A stretch of 64,000 bases of DNA from Talaromyces rugulosus (taxonomy: Eukaryota; Ascomycota; Eurotiomycetes; Eurotiales; Trichocomaceae): contig NC_049563.1 in NCBI RefSeq assembly GCF_013368755.1, forward strand, positions 1,798,001-1,862,000, in the 5' to 3' direction. The notes beneath the pieces are model-generated. The model did not search any database. It saw only the letters and a list, made by a program, of their open reading frames with translations, and was not told where the DNA came from. The position numbers were made by a program, and so were the translations under genes. Shown piece after piece: positions 12,119-26,242 of the stretch (position 1 is its first letter; every line of letters starts with the position of its first letter).

Positions 12119-13336
12119 TATGAAGCAGGGAGGTGAAATGCGCGCGAGATATGTGCAATAACGAGGAGAAGTGAGGCAGGAATGAAGTTTGAGGAAGTTT
12201 GAGTAAGAGTTGATTGCAGCCTGGAGATGACGTCGGGATAGCAGTGGGGGCCACCCGGCCAATGAGAGCCCTCCATTTAAGTTGTGGCCAAGGATCAATA
12301 ATATTATTATAGCATTTTATTTGTATTTATATTTATAGTTTATATTTTATAGCTACGATGGTGGCCAGCCTATCTTGCTAGAATTATAGCACCATCAAAG
12401 CGTATCTGATTGATATTCTGGGCAGTGGATAAAGGCCGAGGTACTTAGCCGGCGCATCGTCGCAGCTTCAATGTGGCATGCTACGCTGTGCTCCATCGTC
12501 TGACACAAGAGTTTTGCTGTCGAGAATTGGACTGGTAATACCAGGAACAAGACTGCCACCCAACCACCGCAATGCACATTGCGCGTCTGCGCGACGTGTA
12601 TCTCCATCTCCGTACGTGTATCCGTATCTTGCAGAAGATTAAACCACGTCCTCACAGCACAAGCACCCCCTGACAGCACCACAGACGGTCTGGCTCGAAG
12701 ACGGCCGAACCTAGCGTCGCTGTGCTGATGCTGATTGCTCCTCGCAGGTTAGTGCCTGAGGCACTAGTGCTTTAGCCTCAAGCGCTTGGCCCGACCCCGT
12801 TAGAGCTCATTAAACCGTCGGGAAGAGGGAGACGATCGAGTGCTTAGCGCTGGGATGGCTCATAACAATAGTAAAACTAATAATCATGGCTGGCGGTGCC
12901 TGTGTCTGTGCCTGTGCCTATGCCGTGGGGCCCGCCTGCCTGCAGCTGCACCTTCCTCTCTCTCTCTCTCTCTTTTCCTTCTCTTCTTCTCTCCGCCCCG
13001 ACCTCTTGTCTCCTCCGTCCTGGCCATCCGCTCTTTCGCCCTTCTCACCACCAGTCACTCGTTTTTTTTCTCGCTCTTCGCCTGTTTGTGAGCGGTGCCG
13101 ACTCGCCAGCCAAGCCCCCTGTTGGTTTTCGTCTCCCCCGGTGAGAGAGAGGGTGAGAGTCCGATTCGATATTCGACATTCGACCCGCACGACTCCGAAG
13201 ACCATCGACATGTCGAAGCCTTGAACTGCTCCAGAATATCCAAATAGTTCTCGGACCGTGTGAACCAGGCAATTCCATTTGCGCCTCGGAGTTTTTTTTT
13301 TTAAAAAAAAGGAGCAAACTGCGACTATCGCCCACC
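12119..13336. promoter_or_regulatory. Divergent intergenic region with long CT-rich tract
   Basis: This is a 1.2-kb gap between the Pmp3-like gene (-) and the SH3 gene (+). From about 12950 to 13080 the plus strand is strongly pyrimidine-rich, with a (CT)n run near 12957-12972. Such tracts are common just upstream of transcription starts in filamentous fungi, so this is probably the core promoter/5' leader of the SH3 gene. No gene seen. Confidence 0.5.
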
Positions 13337-15088
13337 ATGGCGAAATGCATTTCGCTTGAAAAGTCAACCTCCTGCTCCGCCTTCAATGTCTCTTCTATCT
13401 CGACCGACAGCTCTCTTGTCGATAACTAGTATGATTTTTTCTCTTCGGCTCGAGCAGGGCACAGTAACTAATCACTTCACAGCCCGTTTCTTCAATACGT
13501 TTCCAATGTCGACGACTTTGACAAGCAATTGACCGACTACGTCCAAGGCGACTATGTCAAGTCCAAGTACTTGCACCTGCCAGAAAACTCGCTCCCGTTC
13601 TGCTGCTAATTTCTTGTTAGATACGAGACCCTCTTAGGCTGTTCCAAAGTCAATCTAACTAACACAAGCGACTACTATGCTCGGTACACGACCAGCGTCA
13701 TCTGTAATGGCATTGTGCAGAACTCAAAAACCCTTTGTGGGCTGAATGATGAGCAGTCGACCCCTCTCTGCGCCGATACATGTGTGAGTATTCTATCCAG
13801 ACGTATGCTTGGAAGACCTCAATCGCTGATATCTTTGCAGGCCCTGTACGCTACTAGCGAGGAGGAAATCACTGTCAACAACCAAACCTGTGACTCCACA
13901 ATTTCCACTTATATGAACCAGGTCCGCGCCGACTTTACAAACTGTGCCTTGCCCGCTGATTCCCTGTCTGGCTCGTGCATTGTCGGTGAACAAAACGAAC
14001 CTAATGAGTGCGGATTCAGCTCCAACCTCGTGGGATTATGCAGCTACTGCGGAACTAGCTCTCCCAACGCAACCGACTCCTGCTGCATCAATTCCAACGC
14101 GACCACTCGCTGTTCCAACGTCCATCTCCCCACAACCTCTTCTATGCCCGCCCTCTTCACAGTCACCGCAACGGCAACAGCCGCCGCGTCGAAATCGGAC
14201 AACTCAGGTCTTTCCGGTGGCCAAATAGCTGGTATAGTGATAGGATCAGTTGCCGGACTCGCTCTCCTCGCCGGTCTAGCGTTTCTTATCTTCATTTGTT
14301 TGCGAAGGCGCCGTGAATCGACGAATGATAGTGTCTTCAATCAGCCAAACCCAAGTAGGAGAGGAAATCAACCAATGCAAATGGCTGCTTCTATTCCTCC
14401 TAAGCCGAGCTTCGAACCTGTGCCCGGTGGCCGTGTCGCAAGGATGTCAGCTCTCCAAGACGAACCCGACGACATGGATCGTCGCAGCTCTACTACCAGA
14501 GGGGCATTCCCCGTAGGTGGCGCCAAGTACAGCGACACTTCCGACTCAGAGGGTCTGCTGTCTAGCCCAGAGGCTCGCTCTCGGAGGCATCCACCAAAGG
14601 CAGGCAGACGTCATGGCTCTCTTTCCAGCACGTCTGTCCTCGGTGACAGTTCTCCTCAATCCGGTACAGTCGGCCAGTTATCATCTCCCGAAGGTGTCGG
14701 CAGCGGCCAATCCGAACAGCTACCCTACTTCCGAGACTACTACTCGCAAGACGACATCCATCCAAATGAGAAGGTTTCGGTGCTATGGGCCTACCAACCT
14801 CGTGCAGCAGACGAATTTGATCTGGACCGCGGCGACATGCTCAAGATTGTCGGCATTTGGGATGATGGCTGGGCAACTGGTGTTAGAATCAACGAGCGAG
14901 CCGAAGAATTTGACGAAACACACAACGCCCAGCGCGACAGTGGCGTTTCCAATGGGTCAAGAGGAGATTCAAACTCACCGCCTTCGGCTCGAGGAGAGAT
15001 CAAAGCATTTCCCCTTGTTTGCGTCTGCCTTCCACAGCATTGGAGGAAGATTATTGACGGCGACCTGCATGAGGCTGTCTCTCCATAG
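13337..15088 (+). CDS. Fus1-like single-pass membrane protein with cytosolic SH3 domain
   Basis: Exons 13337-13428, 13483-13566, 13621-13783 and 13841-15088 give about 528 aa; introns are 54, 54 and 57 nt. The N-terminal about 160 aa are Cys-rich with many N-x-S/T sites (extracellular). One membrane segment follows (QIAGIVIGSVAGLALLAGLA...), then basic FICLRRRR, a long Ser/Pro-rich cytosolic region, and a C-terminal SH3 domain. In the SH3, the ALYDY equivalent is VLWAYQPRAADEFDLDRGD, then WDDGWATGV. The last strands (GEIKAFPLVCV) are separated by an insertion of roughly 35 polar residues. The topology matches fungal proteins related to yeast Fus1, which acts in cell fusion at the plasma membrane; the role here is inferred. 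No strong N-terminal signal peptide is visible. Confidence 0.85.
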
Positions 15089-16044
15089 ACAAGACCCGCT
15101 CTTGACCCCGATCTCAAAAATATTATGTCTTCGACGATAGCTTTGTCTACTTTCTTGGCGTTCAAAGGCGATACTCTTTTTTCATCCTAGCAAGCCCAAA
15201 GATCCGCAAGTTTGACAGTCTCACCTGCTCTTCAGTTCCGCCCTCATGCGTGACCCCCTCCTGGGCAGGCTTTGACCCGACCCGACGGACATTCGTCCAC
15301 CAATTTCGCTTTTGCTTTTTCTCTTCCAGTGCTGCCAATATACCGCCGTTTGATAGGCTTTTTCCGTTGCATTCGGTATCAATTTTCGCCTATCATTTCT
15401 TGTCCGTATTTTATACCCATTTGGTGACGGCCTGTCTGGTCTGCAAAACATCTTTTCTTCTTTTTTCTTCTCTTCTTCGCACGCAAGCGCGCTATTTCCA
15501 TTCTTGTTTGAATGGCTGGATTTTAATCCTCTAATTCCAATTCTCTTCGGATGCATCAAGAGGGTCTCCAGGCTAATGCTATACCGCCTGACTCGTGTTA
15601 CGCTGTAGGATGCAGCACAGCGTCATGTTGTACAACGCTGAGCAGGTGAACATGGCCTGAGAAAAAGTCCCCTTGCCTATCTTCTGTATCTATCTTGGTA
15701 TGTAGGAATTGTAGATACATAATGTTCGTCAATCATCCTTAAGAGCGGTCCTTTTTTAAACGGTAGTGGAGTTAATCAGATCAGGCCTAGTCCTGATAAG
15801 CCTGTAGGCAGCAATGAATGCTTCAACTACCAATATCATTTTATCATTTAATGGGTAAGTTTATTCACATGGGCGAAGAATGCTCTTCAGGTGAGAACAC
15901 ACAACAGAAGCTTTTGAGACGCTTAAAATGCATCAATAATAACACTTGCTAAGTATATATACCAAGAAACGTTTGCCTTAATTACGCCAAAAACCACCAA
16001 TCAACCAGTAAATAAGTGTCCTCTCTACGTGAGAGAAGGTTCGA
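15089..16044. other. Intergenic between convergent SH3 gene and tel1
   Basis: About 960 bp between two convergent stop codons. It holds the two 3' untranslated regions and terminators. I see no gene, repeat or RNA here. Confidence 0.5.
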
Positions 16045-19000
16045 TCAAGCGTACGCAGCCCAACCTATCCAATAATTAGAATTCTCTTTTCACATCGTAT
16101 CAAAGATATTAATTTAAGATACATACCACAATACAAAACGGCCAGATTCCGTTCATCCGTAGCCTGCTGTATAAGCTCATTCACCGTTGCCGTGACACTA
16201 AGAGTCTTGCTCAGCTTCTTCGCAACGACGGTCAGCGCCCGATCTGCCTCGCTGGGCTCATTGCTGTTGTTATTTCTCTTCCCAGACGCACCGCCTCCAC
16301 TATTATTCAACAATGGATTATCGTCGGCGGCCGCTTCTTGGTCATCTTGCATGCGCCGTATGCGCAATGGGGAGACGGTCCACATGTACAACGGATCGTA
16401 CCGCAGCACGTCGAGAATGGTCATGATACTGTACGATTCCTGGCGTAAAGTCTCGAGCGTGAATTCGCAGCAGCGCCGGAAGACGCCTTCGGTTTTGGTG
16501 ATGCCCATGCCATCGACCAGATCGCGCGTGAGCCGGAAAGGGACAACTTCGGGCACGGGTAGCACGCGTCCTTGTTCAAATGCCACGCCGAGATCGATGT
16601 GTACGACTTCACCGGTTTTTTCGTCGAGGAGGATGTTGTGGCCATGTCGGTCGCCGAGGCCTAGCACGTGGCCTAGGATTGAGATTGCGGCTGTGCTGCG
16701 AGTGTATGCGAGTCGTTGGCTGAACCAGTCGTCTGGATTGTCAAACTTCTCCATGAAGAAGAATCGCATCACCGGATGGAAATGCTCGGTGACTTGTCGG
16801 TAAGTCCGGACTCGATGTTCAAGGGATCTAGTTTGTACGTCGCTGATATGCTTGCGGCAGGCATTGGGCTTCATGTCCTTTGGGAAGTATCTTTGATGTG
16901 CCGGCATCAAGTAATCGTGGAGTGGGATTGTGTTCTGGACGAATTCGATGATGCCTGTGTTTGAAGTGAGTGCCAACACCTTGTATGTGCGAATACCCAG
17001 ATTGCGTCGACGAGTGGACCGATGGTCTCGCAAGACGTTGCTGACTTGTTCAAAGACCTGTTCCATAATAGCATCCTGGCGAAGGTCGTCGTTGCCTCCT
17101 TTCACCTACAATAAGAATTAGCGGCCATATTGTTTTACTCAAGGTTTTTTTATGTCTTACCAGTTGCTTGTAGCGCAAGCCGTTTGTGGCCAGCACAGTC
17201 ACAATCTTCGGTGCACTGATGCCAGAAGCAACAGAAAATTCAGGCTGGAACTTGACGACTTTAGGAACGTCGTTATAATTGCGGTCGGCTCGAAGCTCAA
17301 TCTTCATGCTCGGCGGCGGTAGTCTCTGGTTGGTCACGTCCTGTTCCAGCTTCAGACCAGTAGCAAGTTTCCTCAATGGCACCTTGGCACCGCTCTTGAT
17401 CTTGTCGTCTAGTCTGTCTGTGGCAAACTTCACATAGCAGATATTGTTGTTGTGGAGTGACATCCACGTTGTACCGACAGTCTTGTCGTTCTTCAGCTTT
17501 TCGACTACTTTGGTCGCAGATTGGAAACGAGATAGCGCCGCCTTATCCCTGTTCCCGCGTGTTTTGCTGTGAGCAAATATTTGGTACATACCATGATACG
17601 GGTGGTCAACGCATATCCGGAATATCAGTGCAGAGAGGAGGCTCTGGAATAGATTGGGTTCGTCTAGAAGGCGAGAAGACAACTGATTCATCAGCGGTGC
17701 GAATTTCCGACTGGAGACTTGGCTCAAGTATTTAGAAACAGCCTCGTTCGCTTTCAGATCAGTCGATTTATCCAACCACAACGCACAAAACCGGAGTGCA
17801 TCGTTTCTAAAGCTATCGCACGCCATGAGCGATAGCAGATAGTTTTCAAGACACTGCTGCAGAAAAGCCTCGCGGCTGCGTTGGAGTCTTTGGTACTCGC
17901 GATTGTCCAAATCGAACCAGCCTTTGGCCTTGGTGTAGTGCATTTTCAATTGATTCCTCTCTTTGCCATCGGCCGCGTTCATCATTCTCTCAAGAGCAAG
18001 GACCTCTTGTTCCTTGCGGTCACGAAGCTGTTCGATACGCGTGAAATCCTCTAGGTTATCTTGGTTCAAGAGCTGCTGATCACAGAACAGAGCAAACCGG
18101 TGAAATACGCCTCCAGCTTCTTCGCCTTCTGTGTTGCCTCGCAGTTCCTTGACAGCGGGGACCAAATATTCCTGGACAATTGCATCCGGATTTTCCAGCC
18201 GAGCTTCTGCAATGTGATGACCCTAAAACTACCAGTTAATCCATTTAGGTCTCAAAAAGCATATGGCAATAGCCAAAAAATAGCGAAGTAACTATGAATA
18301 AGACAATACTCACCAAACTAGCCAGAACCTCGGCACGACTGACAGCCAATGTCTGTTTGTGCAAGTCGCCTTGTTCATTCAACTGCTGAAGCATACGAAT
18401 AGAAGTAGCCATTTCCCCTTGGTCCCAGAGAACATTGGCAACGTCAAACTTTGCTGCGCCTTCAATATTGAGACCAAGCGCGGCAGAGGGCTCTACTTGT
18501 TTCGAAAGAGACATGGCAGCCTTGAGAGACTCTTGGGAACCCTCAAAGTCTCTGCTGATCTTGAAGGATTCTCTTAGCGCTTTGACTTCATACAATTGCG
18601 AGTTTCGTGAGGTTAAATTCATTGCTGTCCGCAGGTACGGTCTCTTGTTCACTGAAGAGAAAAGAGTTTCGCGGCAAAAGAGAATGTGGGCAATATCTTG
18701 GAAGCTGTATAACTCGTTAGTGCTCATCGCTGTCAACCGTAGCAAATAAGACTTACTTCTCTGATTGAAACCACGATTTTCGGGACGTTATTCTCTCCCA
18801 AAACGCTTCCACTTGCGCGGGAGTAGTAGACCGCAGAACATCATCGACTTCCGTCAAAAGACCGAGCGCTCGCATAGAATCACGGAGTGCTGTTACAGAG
18901 CGATGTGTGTCACTGAAGTGATCAAGAATCTCAAGAAAGCAATTACTATTAAACTGAAGGACATCCTGCATGGCACCAGCAGTATTCAAGTTCTGGAACG

Positions 19001-22000
19001 CTTTGAAGAGAACACTTGTGGCTGAGGCATTTGAGGAAGGTGGAGTAGGAATGTCCCATTGCTGGAGACTAATCGCAGTTGACAGTAGATAATCCGGGTC
19101 TGTTGTCTTTCCTTCGCTGCCTGTTGGAGCCGAAAGTAGTGCACTCGCAACGCCGTGAAGGTTTGTCGCATTGAGGGCTTTAAAAACACCATATGTGCTG
19201 CCGCTGCCTTTCAATCTCAGGTCGCTATCGTAGTCTGCGCTCTGGAAGATCAAGTTCTTAAATCCTGCACTCTCGTAATCCAGTTTCTCCATGACAGACT
19301 CCAACGAAGCATTCTGTTGTACACCGTAAAAAAGGTCCGGGTCGTCTATTTTTCTGAAGATATGGTGGAACAGCTCCGTGGGTGGTTCATACTTGACGAC
19401 AGAAGACCTCCGTCCAGTACTAGCCATGCGTGATGACTGTATTTCGATGAACATCAATGCTGTTTTATACATCCTGCATTTCACAGCCGCAGACGCCGCT
19501 AGACCGTAATCCACATCAAGCCAGTTATCTCGCTCAACAATTGTCGATTCATGCGGTTTTGGTTGTTGGCGGAGATATAAAATCACATTGAGGACTAATT
19601 GTGCATGAGGAATAGTCTCATCTTCGATACCTTCCAGAACCTGCTTGAAAATATCAGAGACCTTCTCCCGACAAACAAGACCATTTTCAGTTTCCAGTAA
19701 TAGCACGTCGTGGAGAACGAATTGGAGTAGCCTCGTGGCCAAATCTGGAACGCTGTGTAAGGCTTCTCCAAGAGTACCGATGACAGGGTCTTCTTCGGCT
19801 ATTGTTACCAAGGACAACGCTAAGCCCTTTGCCCATTGAGTTGCAGTCAACCGATGATCCCAGGCTGGCCATACAACGTTGTGGTTGATATGAGGAATAG
19901 ATGAAGGTATATCAGGACACTGATACGGAGCCCAAACGAGAGCCTTCATCAGTGATGGTGGGATCGCATTCTCGCACTGTTCAAGGTCTGGGAAATTGCA
20001 AATCTTGCTTATTATCAGCTGCAAAGTTCGTTCAACAAGCCCCAAATGGGCATTGTTAGTGTCGGCAAGAACTTCACAAAGAACATTCAAAATAGTAACC
20101 TTCGACGTGAGGGATGCATCTGTGTGCGGTAGTTGGGACAATGCTGGGTCTGTATTTTGTTCGCGAAGCAATTCATCACTGATTTGCCCTGTTGCTGAAA
20201 AGGCACGCCCAAGCACTCGAGCAGCCCAAAGCCGATACCCTTTGTCAGTGATACGATTCTGAACGGTTTCCCAAACAGCAACATTATGAGTCACGGCAGC
20301 ATCATCTTCTCCAAGTATGTCGTTGTGTAATTCAGGCGACATCTTAAAGTCAACGCAAAGAAGCGAGAGGACGAGATCCGATAACGATGTACGCAGAAGG
20401 CTGCTACTGGATGACCTATCCCGAAGCAGTTCTAACAATAGCTCACTTTCGTAGCTCCCTTCTTCCGAATTTCCGGTGCCCACAATCTTCTGTGACGATG
20501 TCACCATACGACGGAATGACTTTTCTGCGCTTTTGTCTAGATTTTCGGGTTTATATTCTTTCAAAAAGTCACCAAACCATTGTCGGAATTCTTCAAACCT
20601 GGAGATAACTTTTCTGAATTGGCTTTCTTGCGTAGTGCTCTCAGGTGAAGAATTGAGGAAGTTTCTTAGCGATACGAGGGTTGATACTGCAATACCCGCA
20701 AGGAACCCTGGATGTTGGGCGAGGTAAAGCTTTCCAGCTTCAAGAAGATACCAAAACAGGCCCAATGCATCCTCTGAGCAGTGGAAGTCCGTCAATAGTG
20801 GCCGAAGAGCATGTAACAGCTGCTCCAAGGGATAGTCTTGGGTGATAATTGACCCAGAAATGCAAACCAAAATTCGAATTTTCCGAAGCACTGAGCAAGC
20901 ATGGAATGACCCCAGTGCCGGATGCATCGAGTCCAGTAGATTTCGGCAAACAAACGAAACCAATGCCGGTGTCCACATAGATTCTACTTCATATCCTGCC
21001 CTTTTGCAAAGATAGTCAAGCTCATCCAGGAGATAGCGAGCTCTGAAAGACGGCTGTTGGTTAGCCGGGAGATTCGCCATGGAGACACTTCTATCCGTAA
21101 TACGTTTCAAAGTGCTGGCTGCAAACCCAAACTTGGGATGTTTTGCAAAGGCTCGTTCGATTTGCTCCTCTTGACCAATTGACTTGAATAGGCTGGCAAC
21201 AATCTCTGGAAATCTGGCCTCTATGGAATACACGAATTTTTCATTGCCCAGTAGCTTCTTGACCCGGCTCTCAACTCCTTTGGGCTGGCTGTCTTGCGAA
21301 GGGGGTATACTAATATCCCGAGCTATTGTGTATGCCTCGGCCTTGTGGAATGATGCCACTAGCAAATCTTTAAACGGTTTGTCAACACATCTCGATAGTT
21401 CTCCGGCATCTTGTTCTGTGGCTCTCATCATGATCTGCCCGACAAGCTCATCTTGTGCGTCTTGTAGCATTTCCTTTAAATCCGTATAACCAAATATACT
21501 GAATGGCATTGACGAAATACCCTGGCTTTCAGTCCATGTATATAGTATTTGAGGCATGAATAGCCGAAAAATCTCCTTTGCTTCGTCAAGTCTTAGCGCA
21601 TTAGATACATCTAACAAGCATTTCTTCGCATGGCGTGTGGATTCGGGAACCTGACCAGGTGTCTCAAATATATGATAAATTCCTCTGCGAAGAAGAGTAT
21701 GCCAGCGAGATGCTAGCTTACTAAGAACATATAACCGCAATGCTATCCCTTCGCTCCAATCGGGATCTGTTGGAAGGCTTTCTAGGACGTCGTCGAAAAT
21801 CGCTTCGTGGTCTTTGAGCAGGAATCGATTGAATATATTGGAGATCAAGCCAGCGGTCGTGTATTTAACCAGTATATCTCCTTCTTGAAGGATATTGAAC
21901 AAGCTTGTTCGTGGCGAAGGCCCAACAGTGGGCACGTGGAAAGCAGGGTTAGAGTGGATGATTTTTTCCAAGAGTTGAGCAAGTGAGTTGAGAACAAGAG

Positions 22001-25000
22001 ATGATGCCTTTATCTTTTCTAAGAGGACCTGAATAAACCAGCCATATAGATCAGAAGCAGAGTCCTTGAGGTCATCATTCTCATCGCTGGTCCATGAGTC
22101 CACAAAACACTCCATCATATGAATGCAAAAGCATAGTGCACTTTCACACCGTTCTAGCTGGTAGTTTTGTAAACAGGTCTCCCCGAAGTGCTCCATTATA
22201 TCCAAAATATCAGTACGGGTCAGATAGTCTGATTCTTGAAATAGCCGAAGAAGGAAATTTCGGGCCGAAAGAACATCAGCCTCATTTAGAGATTTTAGAA
22301 AATCGATGGGTGTCGAATAAACATGTTTTTTATCTCCGATAGATGGTTTGAAACCACGGCAGAACAATATCAACCGGATCGAAAGAGAGCGCTGGAATGT
22401 GTTCGGTTCTGCATAAACGTCCACATCATCTCGATTAAAATAGAAAATGACATCTTCCACGAGACTATCCTGCCTAGGCGAGAGCGGTTCATCCATGTCC
22501 ATTACATCGGCTTCATCAAGGGAAGTGTTTGTCTGAGAAGACCAACGGTGCTCCAAAATCCCAACGAGAGGGTCTGCAAGATCACGAAGAGCGCTTGAAA
22601 TGGGATCTTCCCGGATTTTTCCAACAGGCACAGACGCAATCATAGGCGCCAAGATGCTAAGACAAGCTTGCACGAACGTGTCTTCCTTGGTTGAAATATA
22701 TTTACAGACCTCTGCCCATAACTTGTTTCCGGATTTTCGTAACTCCTGAGCACGGTTTCCTTGAGGCTGGGGCAGACATGCTGCGAAAGTTATAATGACA
22801 ACGCTGGCAGAAACCAAGTTCTGGATCAAATCAGTTGTGATATGGTGTGACTTTTCTTCTGAGATTTTCCACAATTGAAAAAAGGCGTCTAAATTTGTTT
22901 GGAGTAATTCCAAAATGATTCCATCCGCCGCATCGTTTCTAAAGGATGTTTCGATGGTTATAAACGGATCCTCAGCAAGCCATATTTCTTTAGAGACGGT
23001 CTGATCGTCGAATGAAAAAAGATAATCTTTTAACGGTTTCTTTTGATGATGACGAAACCAAGAAGCAGAGATTGAAGTAGCAATGCCCTGATATTTAACA
23101 TTCTGTAAGGGAGTTGTTCTGTTGGTGAGTGCGAGAAGTAAACTCAGAATGTTTGCCGGACGGGCAAAGAGAGCAATCTGCCCTGTTTGCACTCTATCGC
23201 CTCCAATTCCTATCTTGAATTAGCCCTCATATCTCACGAACGATTGTAAAACCATAGGGGGGTTACCAGTTGTCCACAAGCCACGCAGCCAATTACAGAT
23301 TCCCTTTACTGCGTCAGGGCCGAGACCGGCTGCTGTATGAAGGCGCATGTTGAATATCCTAGTTAAGAACATCAGGGCCGTATCACAGAATACTGAAGGC
23401 CCGTTGAGATCCATGGCGGACAGCATTAGCCGTAGAGTGTCGACTACTTCTGAATGATTTAGAAACCCAAAGCGAATGAGGTGGTCCATCAGAGCACAAG
23501 CAGCCCTTGAGTTGGCTTGAGAGACACATGATCGAGATGCGAGGTCCCATATTTGCTTCCAGTATGGTTTTAACAATGGAGACTTTTCAACATCCGTTTT
23601 GGCTATACTATTAAAGATGTCAGTCATCAAGATACACCACTGTCGGATCAACGCCAAAAATAAGATTTACCTATGAATCGCCAACAGGGTCCAGGTTGCT
23701 GTAGCAGGATTGTCGTCAACTATGCTTGCTGCCAAACGACCTAAGAAAGAGGCTTTGGTCTCGATAGACATCCAATTTTCTAGAAAAGAAAGTAGCTGTA
23801 AACAGTAAACCTTGCGTGCTCCTGTAGCTGAAATACAGTCACGGGCCACCTCGTCTAAACGGGATGCCAGGCGAGGCCTTTTCGAGGGAGCGGCTTCATG
23901 ACTATCAGCTCTAGAGGCATGGCTTGAAACATGGTCTAGAATAGTAATCAAAGATGCGATAGTCCAAAGAAGCGTCCAGCTCTGCTCTGACTTGGAATTA
24001 CCGAGCCGAGGTCCAAAAGCATGTTTGTCTCGAGCCTGAGACTCGCATTGGTAAAATATCAAGTCATCGATCTGCAAAAGCTCTTTCTCTGGTCGCTTTA
24101 AGTAGTCGGACTCGAAAGTCTCTACTAGACTGTCGAGGGTTTCAAGTATCACTTGGGATGGGCAAGATTGTGCATTGCTACGAAAGAGATCCATACAGGA
24201 TATCATAGTAATAAGAACTTCCTCCTTCACTCCTGCAGATTTGATCGGCCAGAGACGACGAATGACAGGTATGATATCCAGAGCAGATCTTTGAGCCATG
24301 GAAGATTGGTCGCAAACTACCCGCTCCATAATGTTATTGATAGCTTTGAACGCTTGGTGCGCATTAGCTGATGCTGTGGAAGAGAGATATTCCAGGAGTC
24401 CACTCAGGAGGCGGCCGGAAACATCCTGCAAAGGTGCCGCAGGGGTAGCGCAGAGTAGTTGTATACACACTACGGCTTCGTCGACGATACTCCTATTTAC
24501 TTGGGAACCGGAGGATGCAACATCGCGACCAATGGTTATTCGGCTGGGAGTAGACCGACCACCTCCAAAATCATCTAGAGCCTCAGATGTAGGACGATGA
24601 CCTGTGCGGATGCTAAGAGGGCTCCCTTCACCTCCGATCGAAGCCAAACTCTGAAGGCAGAAAGTCGCCGCATCATTCCAGTCACTCTCCGCTAGATGCT
24701 CGACGTGAGCTGGATATTCCAGGAGTGATCTGAGACCTTTTATGTAATCGTTTGCGAGAATATCCCACAACCCATCTCCAGGCTCAGTTATAGTCTGAAG
24801 AATATGGTCGATGACCGCATGTACCGTTTTCGTTCGAAGAAGCGGAACAGATACTTCGATGGCAGCTCGAAAAACAGAGGCGCATAGCGGTAGGCGAGGT
24901 GCTGATATGTTTCTAGTACTCGACTTACTGGAGCGGTGGTATAGGGATTTCTCGACCGTCATGCAACGGAATAAGGCTTCGAAGAGTGTGTGATACGATT

Positions 25001-25245
25001 TATCGTTTAATTCGTCTCTAAATAGTATGATGATCAGATTTTCTTCATTGGCTGTCAAAATATTGTCAAGTCTCACAAGCTATGGTCTTTTCTGTTCAGA
25101 ATACGTTTCAAGTCTGGTCTGGTTAGGTCATCCTAAATCGATGGGTTTGGAGGCGTGTATTAGTACCTGCTAGAGCATCTGCGCGATCCTTCTGTCTCTC
25201 CGAGGACACACGCCGTACGGCCTCGCTCAAATTCGACTCGGTCAT
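16045..25245 (-). CDS. tel1: Tel1/ATM-type PI3K-like protein kinase
   Basis: Nine exons on the minus strand: 25167-25245, 25077-25113, 23671-25017, 23267-23607, 18757-23209, 18314-18704, 17161-18222, 16127-17105 and 16045-16064; about 2902 aa, normal for ATM/Tel1. Tel1 is a nuclear Ser/Thr kinase recruited to double-strand breaks and short telomeres by the Mre11 complex. The N terminus carries a TAN-like motif ([18 protein letters not shown], split over exons 1-2). Helical-repeat sequence then fills the middle. Near the C terminus lie the FAT region, the PI3K-like kinase domain with GDRHGHN (about 2721) and HIDLGVAF (about 2741), and a FATC tail ending CGWAAYA, whose last residues come from a 20-nt final exon. 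Introns of 52-91 nt have canonical borders and all phases agree. The acceptor of the fourth intron has an alternative 27 nt downstream (23183 instead of 23210); I chose the one that keeps an [10 protein letters not shown] segment. Confidence 0.94.
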
Positions 25246-25439
25246 GTTTCCTTCTCAAATCTGGAAACATCTCGAGCAGTATGGAGTGTCAACACTACTG
25301 GCAAGCTGCTCAGCGTCCATCTCTCATGTTGACTTGGTGAAGAACGGATGTTGATGAGAGATGAAGCGCACCGATGCGGAAGGACCCAAACAGCTTGTGG
25401 ACTAGTCTGGAACGGGACTAGCGCCAGGGCTCTCTGAGA

Positions 25440-25885
25440 TCATCTTTAACTATCTTTCTTACTTTATTCTTACTCACTTTAAGTCTTATATTTTGTAAAT
25501 AAGCTGGTGTAAGTTTTATAGTGCCAGGACTATCTCTTGGCCATCTTACTTTACTCTACTCTTATTTTATCTTTATCATTCTTACTTTATTCTTACTTGC
25601 TTTGCGCCTTGTGTTTCATAAATAGGCTGGCTGGTGACAAGTTTTATAGCGCTATGGGCTTTCTCTCTAGTATCTCACTTTATTCTACTCTTACTTCATA
25701 TTTTTCTTACTTACTTTATTCCCACTCACTCTGAATTTTGTGTTTTGTAAATAGGCTGGTGATAAGTTCTATAGCGCTAGCGCTCTTTTTCTATTATCTT
25801 ACTTTACTCTCACTACATTTTCTTCTTACTAACTTTATTCTCACTCGCTTTGAGTCTTTTATTTTGTAAATAGACTGGTGATAAG
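25440..25885. repeat. Imperfect tandem repeat, about 4 units of 119-129 bp
   Basis: A unit containing TTTTGTAAATAGGCTGGTG followed by a GATAAGTTYTATAGCGCT-like stretch and TTACTTTATTCTTACT runs recurs with anchors at 25495, 25618, 25747 and 25866. The copies have diverged by substitutions and small indels. It lies in the divergent 1.28-kb space between tel1 and the SNF2-RING gene and has no coding potential. A degenerate minisatellite or relic of tandem promoter duplication is likely. Confidence 0.7.
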
Positions 25886-26242
25886 TTTAATTCAATGGGC
25901 TTTTATTTTTTTTTATTTGTTCAAGTTAAAAACATTTGCGAAAAGATATAGACCTTATCCAATGTATATAATTGGTAGTCACAACGAACTTTTGCCATAC
26001 AACTTGAAATCATCCACTTCATCTTACCTCTACATGTACCAACTGCTGTATTTTAGGCCAATTGGTCAATATCAATTGATATTTTGACTAGTTACACAAC
26101 ATTGAAATCATCAAGAGACCTCCAGAGAAGCGAATATCACCTAGCCTAATCCTGATCAAAGCGGCAATAACATCTCACTTCTCCATGTATCCGCCTTGAT
26201 TTTTCTTAGCTCTAAAAACATCATCAGTTACCAGTTGACAGT

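Noticed and set aside
12395..12682. 95-codon minus-strand open frame between the Pmp3-like and SH3 genes
   Set aside because: No motif and not extendable by splicing into anything recognisable; treated as promoter DNA.
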